A DNA stretch of 64,000 nucleotides, taken from contig NZ_CP054861.1 in assembly GCF_013459645.1 (NCBI RefSeq), positions 2,530,001-2,594,000 on the forward strand. Direction: 5' to 3'. The notes below the pieces were generated by a model that was not told the DNA's origin, did no database searches, and worked only from the letters and a program-made list of their open reading frames with translations. The position numbers were made by a program, and so were the translations under genes. Below, in pieces: positions 1 to 7,637 of this stretch. Source of the stretch: Martelella sp. NC20 (GTDB taxonomy: Bacteria > Pseudomonadota > Alphaproteobacteria > Rhizobiales > Rhizobiaceae). Positions within the stretch are counted from its first letter, which is position 1; the number at the start of each line of letters is the position of its first letter.

Positions 1-1272
1 AAAGCGCGACGGCGGGCGGCGGGCGGCATCGCTCGTCACCGGTTCGGGGAGGAACATGCGCAAGGGGCGGGGATGGTCCATGCGCCATTCGGCCTCCACC
101 CTTCCATAGGCGCCGGGGATGTCGGTGAAACCGCGTTCGGGGATATGGCTTGCGACGGGCTGGAAGCGGACGATGTTGTCGAGCCCGATGCGGGCGCCGA
201 GACGGGTCACGAGATCGTCCAGCGCCTCGCCCTCGACCAGCCCGCCTTCGCCGATCTGCTCGGCGGGCAGGTTTTCCACATCGCCGGCCTCAAGCCTGAT
301 CCGCTCGATGCCGAACCCGGCCTCGATCTCGCTGACGGGGCGCTCGAAAAGCCTGAGAATGCGGGACGCATCGCGCATCGGGCGGGCAAGGCGGAGCGTG
401 ACGCGCTGATCGCTCTGGTCGACCCGCTCGACGACGAGGGTGATGGCGCGCGCGCCCGCTTCCTTCGCCTTCAGCCGCAGGCAGAGCGTGTCCAGCAGGC
501 GGGAAAGCGCGGCCATGACGTCATCGACAAGGCCGATCGGCTCGGGGAAGGTCATCCGCACGCCGTAATGCGGCGGCTCGGAAAGCGGCGACACGGCCTC
601 GCCGCGTGTCCCCGTGGCCTGCTCGAGCCGCTCGATCAGCGCCATGTCGAAGCGGCGGGCAAGGGTGGCGCGCGGCAGGGCCGTCATGTCGGCAATGGTG
701 TTGAGGCCGAGGCGTTTCAGCGCGGTCGCGGTCTTTTCGTCGATACGCAGTGCGGCGACCGAAAGCGGGCCAATCGCAGCTGAGGTCTTGCCGGCAGGCG
801 CAATGCCGGGGGCAAAATGCGAGAGCGCCCAGGCAGCACCGCGCGTGTCGGCGATGCCGATATTCACGGAAAGCCGGGTGCGCGAAAGCCGTGCCTTCAT
901 GTCTTCGAGCATCGCCGCCTCGCCGCCGAAAAGGTGGGATGCGCCGGTGATATCGAGCACCAGCCCATCCCCGCCGTCGAGCCCGGCATGGGGCGTGTAG
1001 CGCGTGGCCCAGCGGGCGAGCATGGTGAGAAACCGCCGGTCGGCGTCAAGGTCGGCGGGCCGGGTGACGAGATCCGGCACATAGGCGCGGGCATCCGCAA
1101 GCCCCATGCCGCGCTCCAGCCCTTGCCGCTCCGCGTCCCGGTTCAGGCAATAAAGCCGGTCGTGATTGCCCTCGCTCAGCGTGACGGCGAACGGACCATC
1201 AACCGGGCGGGCCCTCAGAACCCGCTCGCTCGGCAGTCTTTGAAACCACATGGATACGACGCGCCGTTTCAT
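1..1272 (-). CDS. imuB: ImuB, Y-family polymerase-like SOS mutagenesis protein (3' end outside window)
   Basis: About 424 codons are present and the frame runs off the left window edge. The N-terminus reads MKRRVVSMWFQRLPSERVLR, typical of ImuB, and the body has the HhH-like segment TALKRLGLNTIADMTALPRA. ImuB is a catalytically inactive Y-family relative that links the beta clamp, ImuA and DnaE2 in error-prone repair. I chose ATG at 1272; ATG at 1251 is possible but would cut the conserved N-terminal strand. The start lies about 70 bp inside imuA, so the two are probably translationally coupled. dnaE2 would be expected further left but is not visible. Confidence 0.9.
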   Translation of the reverse strand, partial: MKRRVVSMWFQRLPSERVLRARPVDGPFAVTLSEGNHDRLYCLNRDAERQGLERGMGLADARAYVPDLVTRPADLDADRRFLTMLARWATRYTPHAGLDGGDGLVLDITGASHLFGGEAAMLEDMKARLSRTRLSVNIGIADTRGAAWALSHFAPGIAPAGKTSAAIGPLSVAALRIDEKTATALKRLGLNTIADMTALPRATLARRFDMALIERLEQATGTRGEAVSPLSEPPHYGVRMTFPEPIGLVDDVMAALSRLLDTLCLRLKAKEAGARAITLVVERVDQSDQRVTLRLARPMRDASRILRLFERPVSEIEAGFGIERIRLEAGDVENLPAEQIGEGGLVEGEALDDLVTRLGARIGLDNIVRFQPVASHIPERGFTDIPGAYGRVEAEWRMDHPRPLRMFLPEPVTSDAARRPPSRF

Positions 1273-1780
1273 CCCAGCGAACTGCCCAACTGTTAATTGT
1301 TCCTGTTTTGTTCTTTATAATCGACCACGCCTGAAGAGTCGAGTCGGAAGCCGAAAACATCGGTTTGCAGAGCCAGCGCGTGGTCGCCGCCTGATTGCCG
1401 GCCCCTTCCGGATGGAGCGAAAGGCCGATCGTCCTTCCGCTTTCGGCGGCAAGCTGCAGGCGGCGGCCGGGGGTGAGCTCGATAGGCTTGTCCATCTCCA
1501 TGACGACGAGGCCGACGGCGCCGGAGCGCAGGCCTTCCTCGGCGGCGGCCAGCGTCTCCGTCTGGTCGGCGGTGCGCGCGAGGATGATGTCGCGCGGATC
1601 GAAAAATGCCGAGAGCGCCACCGGATTGATCTCCTCGGTAAACCACGAAGGCTTGATCCACAGCACCGTGCCGCCGGTCATGCCGGAAAGCGCTGCCGCA
1701 AAAAACGTGGCGCCGGGGCCGGAAGCGTCATGCACCCGGCCGCGCTGGAGCGGAAATATGGTCGAAAATTCATCCTGCAT
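1199..1780 (-). CDS. imuA: ImuA, RecA-like SOS mutagenesis accessory protein
   Basis: A 193-aa protein of the ImuA family, a RecA-fold relative lacking most of the ATPase core. Landmarks are FPLQRGRVHDASGPGATFFAAAL near residues 9-31 (split here as FPLQRGRVHDASG and GATFFAAAL) and the ending WDETARRIHVVSKTAERAG. It partners ImuB and DnaE2 in damage-induced mutagenesis. It overlaps the imuB start, and its own start has no clear Shine-Dalgarno. A LexA-like direct repeat lies about 28 bp upstream, consistent with SOS control. At 193 aa it is somewhat shorter than many ImuA proteins. Confidence 0.85.
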   Translation of the reverse strand: MQDEFSTIFPLQRGRVHDASGPGATFFAAALSGMTGGTVLWIKPSWFTEEINPVALSAFFDPRDIILARTADQTETLAAAEEGLRSGAVGLVVMEMDKPIELTPGRRLQLAAESGRTIGLSLHPEGAGNQAATTRWLCKPMFSASDSTLQAWSIIKNKTGTINSWAVRWDETARRIHVVSKTAERAGSEGPPG

Positions 1781-1807
1781 GGAGGGATGATATAGCGGAT
1801 CGGATGA

Positions 1808-1822
1808 GAATGAAAAGGGAAC
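1808..1822. promoter_or_regulatory. Putative LexA (SOS) box of imuA-imuB
   Basis: GAAT-N7-GAAC on the plus strand, read as GTTC-N7-ATTC toward imuA. The alphaproteobacterial LexA operator is the direct repeat GTTC-N7-GTTC, so there is one mismatch. It sits about 28 bp upstream of the imuA start, in the expected position. Confidence 0.6.
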
Positions 1823-1840
1823 AAAAACGAGAGCGAGCCC

Positions 1841-2584
1841 TCATGCCTGTTCCATCAGGGCCACCGCATCCGCGCCGGCGGGAAAGCGCAACCGGCCCGA
1901 TGTGTCGTGTGCGGCCCGCCAGACCGCCTCGGCAACGTCGCTTTCCTTCGTCGTCAGTGGCGGGTTGGCATAACCGGCGAAAACGGGACCCGCATAGTCC
2001 GCATAGGTTTCGGGGATCAGATCCATGACCGGGATATCGGTATTGGCGGCAAATTGCGTCGTCGGGGCATAGCCGGGTTCCACAAGCTTCGCGCCGATCC
2101 CGAAAGCGCCGAGCTCATGGGCGAGCGACCCCGTAAAACCCTCGATCGCCTGCTTGCTGGCGGTATAGGCGGCGGCGAGCGGCATTGGGGCAAGCGTTAC
2201 GCTGGAGGTGACGTTGACGATCACGCCGGATTTGCGCGCGCGCATCGCGGGGATCACCGCCTGGGTCATCGCCATGACGCCGAAGGTGTTGGTCTCGAAC
2301 ACCTTGCGGATATGGGCCATCGGCGTCGCCTCGAATGCGCCGACGACGCCGATGCCGGCATTGTTGACCAGAACGTCGATCGGGCCGGCGGCGGCGATCG
2401 CGGCGGCAATGCTGTCGGCGCTGGTGACATCCAGCGGCAGAAGGCGGATGCGTTCGGAGGCGGGAAAGAGGTCCGGGCGGGGGGAGCGCATGGTGGCGAT
2501 CACGGTCCAGCCCTCGGCATGGAAATGGCGGGCGGTCTCAAGCCCGTAGCCGGACGAACTGCCGGTAATCAGAACGGTTTTCAT
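1841..2584 (-). CDS. SDR family oxidoreductase
   Basis: A 247-aa classical short-chain dehydrogenase. Visible are TGSSSGYG (7-14) for NAD(P) binding, NNAG (74-77), the catalytic Ser around 127-128 and YTASK (Y140, K144). The ATG at 2584 is preceded by CAGGAGATTGAT, a good ribosome site; an in-frame extension to 2650 is not needed. The substrate cannot be inferred. It is transcribed divergently from an AraC/cupin regulator that probably controls it. Confidence 0.9.
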   Translation of the reverse strand: MKTVLITGSSSGYGLETARHFHAEGWTVIATMRSPRPDLFPASERIRLLPLDVTSADSIAAAIAAAGPIDVLVNNAGIGVVGAFEATPMAHIRKVFETNTFGVMAMTQAVIPAMRARKSGVIVNVTSSVTLAPMPLAAAYTASKQAIEGFTGSLAHELGAFGIGAKLVEPGYAPTTQFAANTDIPVMDLIPETYADYAGPVFAGYANPPLTTKESDVAEAVWRAAHDTSGRLRFPAGADAVALMEQA

Positions 2585-2680
2585 ATCAATCTCCTGTGTG
2601 ATGTTGACGAGACCGATGTAGCGTGGATAAACTGGATTATCATCAATCAAAAGTCCTATTTTAATTTGCGATAGTCCATT

Positions 2681-3574
2681 ATGGCAGATCCCCTTTCCGA
2701 TGTTGTCCGGCTTCTCCGGCCCGGCGCCGTGTTTTCAAAGGGCATCAGCGGCGCCGGTCGCTGGGCTGTGCGCTATGCCGAATTCGGCCAGCCGGGTTTT
2801 TGCGCGGTGCTCGAGGGGCGCTGCAGGCTGGCCGTCGATGGCGAGGCCCCGGTGGTGCTCGAGGAGGGCGATTTCGTGCTGCTGTCCGCCACCCCGGCCT
2901 TCACCATGTCCGGCATGGAGCCGGCGCAGCCGGTCTTCATCGACCCCAAAGCCGATCCCTTGCCTGATGGCGCGGTGCGTTATGGGCGGCAGGAGGGGCC
3001 GGCCGATCTCAGGCAGTTCGGCGGCTGGTTCAGCTTCGCGTCGCCCGACGCCGGTCTCCTTGTGGCGCTGCTGCCGCGCATGATCCATATCCGCGGGGTC
3101 TCAAGACTTGCGCAACTCGTCCGCCTCGTGGGCGAGGAGGCTGCGGGGGAGGAGGTCGGCCGCGAACTCATTCTGGAGCGCTATGTCGAGATCCTGCTGA
3201 TCGAGGCGCTGCGGGCCGTGCCGGCCGAAAGGACGCTGCCCGGCCTGCTCAGGGGCCTTGCCGATCCCCGGATCGCGGCGGCGCTCAGGGCCATGCATGG
3301 CGATGTCGGTCGCGCCTGGACCGTGCCGGACCTTGCCCGCATCGCCGGCATGTCCCGTTCGGCCTTCTTCGATCGTTTCGCCCGCATGCTCGGGACCCGG
3401 CCGATGGAATATCTCGCCGGATGGCGCATGAGCCTTGCCAGGGACCTGCTTCGCCATGGCGGCCACACGCTGGACGAGATCGCCGAGACGATCGGCTACA
3501 GCTCCGCAAGCACCTTCAGCACCGCCTTCAGCCGCCATACGGGCAGCCCGCCCGGCCGTTTTCGGACCTCATAA
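2681..3574 (+). CDS. AraC-family regulator with N-terminal cupin domain
   Basis: 297 aa. Residues 1-180 form a cupin-type sensor (AraC cupin_6, RclR-like; VLEEGDFVLLSATPAFTMSG lies near 60-80). Residues about 200-297 carry two AraC helix-turn-helix units (TVPDLARIAGMSRSAFFDRF and LDEIAETIGYSSASTFSTAF). This architecture is common in regulators that switch on a divergently placed oxidoreductase, here the SDR gene across a 96-bp gap. The inducer is unknown; RclR-type members sense reactive chlorine, but that is only a family analogy. Confidence 0.88.
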   Translation: MADPLSDVVRLLRPGAVFSKGISGAGRWAVRYAEFGQPGFCAVLEGRCRLAVDGEAPVVLEEGDFVLLSATPAFTMSGMEPAQPVFIDPKADPLPDGAVRYGRQEGPADLRQFGGWFSFASPDAGLLVALLPRMIHIRGVSRLAQLVRLVGEEAAGEEVGRELILERYVEILLIEALRAVPAERTLPGLLRGLADPRIAAALRAMHGDVGRAWTVPDLARIAGMSRSAFFDRFARMLGTRPMEYLAGWRMSLARDLLRHGGHTLDEIAETIGYSSASTFSTAFSRHTGSPPGRFRTS

Positions 3575-3620
3575 TCATATCGCGCTCGCCTCGTAAAACC
3601 GCTGCTGCTAGACTTCCCCC

Positions 3621-4181
3621 ATGTTGGATTTCGAAACATGCAATCAGGCGCGGCTGAGGCGCGATCCGGCGTTTGACGGCAGGTTCTTTACCGCCGTTCG
3701 CACGACGATGATCTATTGCCGGCCGGTCTGCCCGGTGAAACAGCCGCTGACCAAGAATGTCAGCTATTACCAGACGGCGGCGGCCTGCGAGCGGGCCGGA
3801 TACCGGCCATGCCTGCGCTGCCGGCCCGAAACCGCGCCGTTTTCACCCGCCTGGAACGGCACGCGCACCACGGTCGAGCGGGCGCTGAAACTGATCGCGG
3901 AAGGCGCGCTCGACAATGGTTCTGTCAATGAACTGGCCGAACGCCTCGGCGTCGGCGTCCGGCACCTGTCGCGGCTGTTTGCCGCCCATGTCGGCGCATC
4001 GCCGCTGCAGACCGCGCAGACGCTGAGGATCGGCCGGGCGAAGCGGCTTCTGGACGAGACGGCGCTTCCCGTCACAGAAGTCGCCTTCAGGGCCGGCTTT
4101 GGCAGCGTGCGGCGCTTCAATGCCGCCTTTTCGAGACTTTACGGGCGTCCGCCGTCCTCGATCCGGAGACCGACGCGATGA
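3621..4181 (+). CDS. adaA: AdaA-like: Ada metal-binding domain plus AraC HTH
   Basis: 186 aa. Residues 1-75 are the Ada zinc domain with four cysteines C33, C37, C64 and C67 (YCRPVC and CLRC); C33 corresponds to the methyl-phosphotriester acceptor. Residues 85-183 are an AraC-type DNA-binding domain ending RLYGRPPSSIR. It lacks the C-terminal methyltransferase of E. coli Ada and the glycosylase of Ada-AlkA fusions. The stop overlaps the next start in ATGA, and the next gene supplies the missing methyltransferase. It should act as a methylation-activated regulator of the alkylation response. Confidence 0.88.
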   Translation: MLDFETCNQARLRRDPAFDGRFFTAVRTTMIYCRPVCPVKQPLTKNVSYYQTAAACERAGYRPCLRCRPETAPFSPAWNGTRTTVERALKLIAEGALDNGSVNELAERLGVGVRHLSRLFAAHVGASPLQTAQTLRIGRAKRLLDETALPVTEVAFRAGFGSVRRFNAAFSRLYGRPPSSIRRPTR

Positions 4182-4696
4182 CCGCGCTGTTTTACACCTA
4201 TGTCGACAGTCCCGTGGGCGCGCTGCTGGTCGCCGGCGATGGCAACCGGCTGCATTACATTTCGTTTCCGACCGGCCACAAGGCGTTCGGGCCGCAGGCG
4301 GACTGGCAGCGCTACGACGCCCCCTTCGCCGAGGCGCGGCGGCAGCTCGACGCCTATTTCTCGGGCGAGCTGAAGCAATTCGATCTCGCCTATCATCTGT
4401 CGGGCGGCGGTTTTCAGAACCGGGTGTGGGAGTATCTGGCGACGATCCCCTATGGCGAGACGACCACCTACGGCACGATCGCCAGGGCGCTCGGCGATCC
4501 GAACGCAAGCCGGGCGGTGGGGACGGCGAACGGCAACAATCCGCTGCCGATCCTGTTGCCCTGTCACAGGGTGATCGGCGCCAATGGCGCATTGACCGGT
4601 TTCGGCGGCGGGCTGCCGACCAAGGAATATCTGCTGCGGCTGGAAAACGCGCTGCAGGAACCGCCCCAGGCAGACCTGTTCGCCGGTCGTTTGTAG
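4178..4696 (+). CDS. ogt: Methylated-DNA--protein-cysteine methyltransferase (Ogt/AdaB)
   Basis: 172 aa. The PCHRVIGANG motif holds the acceptor Cys129, with the downstream TGFGGGLPTKEYLLRLE hallmark. It removes methyl groups from O6-methylguanine in a suicide reaction. It overlaps the upstream adaA-like gene by 4 bp, so the pair behaves as a split Ada, like adaA-adaB of Bacillus. Confidence 0.95.
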   Translation: MTALFYTYVDSPVGALLVAGDGNRLHYISFPTGHKAFGPQADWQRYDAPFAEARRQLDAYFSGELKQFDLAYHLSGGGFQNRVWEYLATIPYGETTTYGTIARALGDPNASRAVGTANGNNPLPILLPCHRVIGANGALTGFGGGLPTKEYLLRLENALQEPPQADLFAGRL

Positions 4697-4835
4697 CAGT
4701 TCGTTGACAAACCCTGTTTGCAATCACGGAATTGCCTCCCTCTCCGCCGTCATCCCGGCCTTGAGCCACTGCTGTCCGGTTTAGCGATCCGTCCTCATTC
4801 CGGGCCGTTGTGTTGACCACAACCCTCCCCACTTG

Positions 4836-4980
4836 CGTCATCCTCGTGCTTGACACGAGGATCCATTCACGGTTTCGGCACGAAAACGATTGAGGCTTAT
4901 GGTTCAGGGCATAAAATCGGTAACCGGTGTTGCATGAGGAGAGGTACATGGATCCTCGTGTCAAGCACGAGGATGACGCC
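4836..4980. repeat. Paired inverted REP-like palindromes, locus 1
   Basis: Two copies of a GTCATCCTCGTGCTTGACAC-type unit face each other at 4836-4866 and 4948-4979. Each is itself palindromic (CCTCGTG...CACGAGG), ending in GGATCCA. Similar pairs recur at 5117-5219, 28512-28630 and 31881-31963, so this is a dispersed bacterial repeat family. Confidence 0.75.
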
Positions 4981-5114
4981 CGAGAGAGTGGCGAACGCGA
5001 TGCCAAACCTGTGCAGCGCAGGAATGGCAACCGTGTCCGGTTACGCCAGATCGTCGTAATTCTGTTTTAATTCAATATCTTGCATTGTATTATCGAAACT
5101 AAACCGGACATCTG

Positions 5115-5220
5115 TGGCCTTGAGCCGGGATCCAGTACGTGGCGAGTCCTTGCGCGCAAAGGCTCCTTCTCAACTCACCACACATGGCCCTGGATGCCGG
5201 CTCGAGGCCGGCATGACGGA
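5115..5220. repeat. Paired REP-like palindromes, locus 2
   Basis: GGCCTTGAGCCGGGATCCAG at 5117-5136 faces CCTGGATGCCGGCTCGAGG...CCGGCATGACGG at 5189-5219. The framework is the same as locus 1 (GTCAT, inverted arms around CTTGA or CTCGA, ATCCAG) with a different arm sequence. Confidence 0.7.
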
Positions 5221-5276
5221 TGGGGAGGGCTTTGTCGGCAGCCCGCTCATTTTTTGCCGTCCGACCGCGAAATGCT

Positions 5277-6281
5277 TCAGGCCGTCCCGGCGGACTTCAC
5301 CCAGGCCGACGGGCTCCTGCCGGTGACCCGCAGAAATTCACGATTGAAATTCGATTTGGTGTTGAAACCGCTTTCCAGCATGGCGGTGGTGACATTGTCG
5401 CCGGCACTGAGCCTTTCGCAGGCATGGTCGATGCGGAACCGGTTGATGTAACGGGAGATATTCTCGCCGGTCGCCCGGTTGAGCGCTGCCGAAAGCTGCT
5501 TGGCCGGCATCTGCAGGCGCCGGGCGAGGCGCGCAAGGGTGAGCGAGGGTTCGAGGTAAAGCCTTTCGTCGGCAAGCAGGCGATCGAGCCGTTCGAGGAT
5601 GTCGCGATCGCCCTCTTCCGGCACGGGCGAGGGCGCTGGCCGTTGCGGCTCCTCCTCCTCGAGTTCGCCGAATGCGTTCGGCGAAACGCTCAGCAGGCCG
5701 ACCGCAAGCAGCGCGGCCGAGGTGAAAATGCTGATAATCAATTGCGCCCATTCGGGCCTCTCGGAGAGGAAGGCGGCCGCGATCAGGCTGTCGCTCAGCG
5801 CCGACAGCAGCAGGCTGACGGCGATGCCGGTCCAGAGCCATTGCGACTGGCGTCCCGCCTCCAGCCGCGCCAGCGGCAGGGCGTCCCCGCCCGATTTCAG
5901 CACGTAAATGATCATGCCGCCATAGAGGATGAAGATCGCCGGCAGAATGATGTCGATGGTGGCGGGCGCGAACAGGATGCAGAAGATGGTAAACCCCGGC
6001 ACCAGCAGATGGAGGCTGTCGCGGGCAGGCTTTATCGGCCGCAGGAATGCGGTCTGGAAGGTCAGCCAGGCGAGAACCGGTATCAGCGTGGCCGTGACCG
6101 GCTGGACGGGGTGCAGCAGGGAAAGCCCGTAATATTGCAACAGGGCGACGATCAGGCTCTGCATGGCGCAGGCCGAGAGAAACACGATGACCACCGGCGG
6201 CCGTGCCTCGACGGTCAGCACCCGCAGGATCAGAAAACCAAGCACCAGCGCGGTGACCAGCGGGACCGGCAAAACCAGCAT
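5277..6281 (-). CDS. Membrane-anchored AraC-family regulator (7TM-type sensor)
   Basis: 334 aa. Residues 1-205 hold about seven hydrophobic segments (for example LVTALVLGFLILRVL and IVALLQYYGLSLL). An acidic/proline linker (ELEEEEPQRPAPSP) follows, then a C-terminal AraC HTH at about 225-334 ending GRSPSAWVKSAGTA. The class couples a membrane sensor to DNA binding. The region just upstream contains an 8-bp palindrome with a 9-bp spacer that occurs again in front of the hydrolase gene at 7631, suggesting that gene is its target. Confidence 0.87.
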   Translation of the reverse strand: MLVLPVPLVTALVLGFLILRVLTVEARPPVVIVFLSACAMQSLIVALLQYYGLSLLHPVQPVTATLIPVLAWLTFQTAFLRPIKPARDSLHLLVPGFTIFCILFAPATIDIILPAIFILYGGMIIYVLKSGGDALPLARLEAGRQSQWLWTGIAVSLLLSALSDSLIAAAFLSERPEWAQLIISIFTSAALLAVGLLSVSPNAFGELEEEEPQRPAPSPVPEEGDRDILERLDRLLADERLYLEPSLTLARLARRLQMPAKQLSAALNRATGENISRYINRFRIDHACERLSAGDNVTTAMLESGFNTKSNFNREFLRVTGRSPSAWVKSAGTA

Positions 6282-6282
6282 G

Positions 6283-6416
6283 TCGTCTCCTTCAGTTTCC
6301 GGTGTGATCGTTCATAAACCGGTTTCGGGCGACCTGAAACCGGATTGAGGACGCTGAAGGCGCTGGAAATCGGGAGAAGAGGGCCTCTCAACCCGAAAGG
6401 ACCATATCCATGAAAC
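6283..6416. repeat. 134-bp direct repeat, copy 1 (duplicated divergent promoter)
   Basis: Gap-free match to 7504-7637. The first 75 bp are identical; roughly 11 mismatches fall in the last 60. It begins 1 bp upstream of the AraC regulator start and ends in ATGAAAC, which here gives only MKHN and a stop. It is therefore an orphan copy of the hydrolase promoter and start codon. Confidence 0.93.
6319..6343. promoter_or_regulatory. Palindrome, putative operator, copy 1
   Basis: CCGGTTTC-N9-GAAACCGG, perfect 8-bp arms, 38 bp upstream of the AraC regulator start. The second copy is at 7540-7564. It could be an operator, or a structured RNA element in the leader. Confidence 0.55.
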
Positions 6417-6461
6417 ATAACTGATCGCACAGACATTCGCTCCCCCATAATCCAACAAACG

Positions 6462-6490
6462 AAAACGGGCAGATTGCATCAACTTGCCCG
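6462..6490 (-). terminator. Rho-independent terminator of the 6518-7210 gene
   Basis: Read on the minus strand: CGGGCA, a 13-nt loop, TGCCCG, then TTTTCGTTTG. It sits about 30 bp beyond the stop codon of the hypothetical gene. Confidence 0.65.
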
Positions 6491-6517
6491 GCAGGTTTTC
6501 CTGACGGATCCCCCGCT

Positions 6518-7210
6518 TCAATTGATGCTGACCTTGGCTTTCTCCGCTTTGATCAGAACCTCGGGCTTCACACCCTGAGTATTGGGGAAACGGCTGTTGA
6601 CCATCGAGGCATCTGCATCGATGCGATAGCTAATCGCATCTGTATCAGCAAAGCGCATGTCGGCATCCATGAACTTTGAGTCGATCATGATCGTCTCGTC
6701 CTTGTGCACGCTGGTATAGGCAATATTCGCCTTCAACGCGTTGCTGTTCAGGTCCAGATCCCGCACCTCACCACTGAAGTTGAAGTCTGCGGCGGAGCTG
6801 ACAAGCCGTACCTGACGGAACACGCCCTTAAGATCGATTTCCGCAGCCGGCTGCTCAATGGTAACAGAACTGCCTTCCTTCACATTCGCGGTGAAGGTGG
6901 CATGGCAATTCGACAGTTCGCTTGATGCGATGTCCACTGTCAGCGTGTCACTCTCGACTTTCAGGGTGCTTTTTGTGGTGCACTCACCATAGCTCCAGAT
7001 TGACGAGAGTTGACCGATCCAGCCGCTGCGCTTGTGACTGATCGCCCCGCTATAAGCTTCCGCGGGCCCGGTCGTCAGAACAACACTGCCGGGCTGCCCC
7101 AGAATGCGTATATGGGTGACCCCGGTCAGGTCTAGATGATCGCTTGCAGCCTGCGCTGAGGCGAAAGGCAAGGTCATGAGCAAGGTTGCCAAGATTCGTT
7201 TGCAGGTCAC
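6518..7210 (-). CDS. Secreted hypothetical protein, beta-strand-rich
   Basis: About 230 aa from a GTG at 7210, preceded by AAAAGGAGTTTGACT. The upstream in-frame extension to 7351 has no ribosome site. The N-terminus TCKRILATLLMTLPFASAQA is a signal peptide. The mature part is a series of short alternating strands (LDLTGVTHIRILG, VTIEQPAAEIDLKG, VRLVSSAADFNFSG), reminiscent of DUF2807/DUF4097-type beta-helical exported proteins, but I do not recognise it firmly. It looks less GC-rich than its neighbours, has its own terminator, and lies inside the segment flanked by the 134-bp repeats, so acquisition is likely. Confidence 0.7.
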   Translation of the reverse strand: MTCKRILATLLMTLPFASAQAASDHLDLTGVTHIRILGQPGSVVLTTGPAEAYSGAISHKRSGWIGQLSSIWSYGECTTKSTLKVESDTLTVDIASSELSNCHATFTANVKEGSSVTIEQPAAEIDLKGVFRQVRLVSSAADFNFSGEVRDLDLNSNALKANIAYTSVHKDETIMIDSKFMDADMRFADTDAISYRIDADASMVNSRFPNTQGVKPEVLIKAEKAKVSIN

Positions 7211-7359
7211 AGTCAAACTCCTTTTACAGCGGACTTGATGACTGGAAACTCTGCCAATTCGGAGATTAAATCGACCTTGATCCTGTTTCTGGTCGTCCTG
7301 ATACGCGATCCAGGTCATTTTTCCAGGCCCAGACCGCATATCAGGACACATTCTGGGCC

Positions 7360-7503
7360 TTAAGCTGGCACGGCAGCAAACAGCAGTCCCGCCAGTTTCT
7401 GGCGATCGACCTTACCAGCCATCGTCAGCGGCAGTCTTTCGACAACATGAATTGCGCGTGGACAGTAGGAGGCCGGCAGCCGCGCCTTCTTCTCACCTGC
7501 AAT
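7360..7503 (-). pseudogene. C-terminal remnant of an acyl-AMP ligase / adenylation enzyme
   Basis: An open frame of 47 codons ending in TAA translates to the end of an AMP-forming ligase: YCPRAIHVVERLPLT and then MAGKVDRQKLAGLL, the A10 motif with its catalytic lysine (K31 of the fragment). Nothing upstream of codon 1 belongs to the gene, because repeat copy 2 starts at the very next base (7504). It is a truncated relic marking a recombination junction. Confidence 0.72.
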
Positions 7504-7637
7504 TCGTCTCCTTCAGTTTCCGGTGTGATCGTTCATAAACCGGTTTCGGGCGACCTGAAACCGGATTGAGGACGCTGGAGGCGCTGAAAATCAGAAGAAA
7601 GGGGCGTCTCAACCCGAAAGGACAACGCCCATGAAAC
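7504..7637. repeat. 134-bp direct repeat, copy 2 (hydrolase promoter)
   Basis: Partner of 6283-6416 at a constant offset of 1221 bp. It contains the second CCGGTTTC-N9-GAAACCGG palindrome and runs into the start codon of the functional hydrolase gene. Confidence 0.93.
7540..7564. promoter_or_regulatory. Palindrome, putative operator, copy 2
   Basis: The same perfect CCGGTTTC-N9-GAAACCGG dyad as at 6319-6343, here 66 bp upstream of the hydrolase start. Its retention in both copies supports a binding-site role for the neighbouring AraC regulator, but no direct evidence is available. Confidence 0.55.

Larger units (their letters stand above)
4697..5276. other. Intergenic region with palindromic repeats, no gene seen
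   Basis: A 580-bp gap between ogt and a minus-strand AraC gene whose 3' end faces it. It holds two pairs of short palindromic units (listed separately) plus divergent remnants of the same kind near 4748 and 4790. Short ORFs here simply cross the repeats and have no family resemblance or convincing ribosome site. Confidence 0.7.

Noticed and set aside
6518..7351. Longer 277-aa version of the secreted hypothetical protein
   Set aside because: The extra 47 residues precede a clear signal peptide and lack a ribosome site, whereas GTG at 7210 has AAGGAG at proper spacing.
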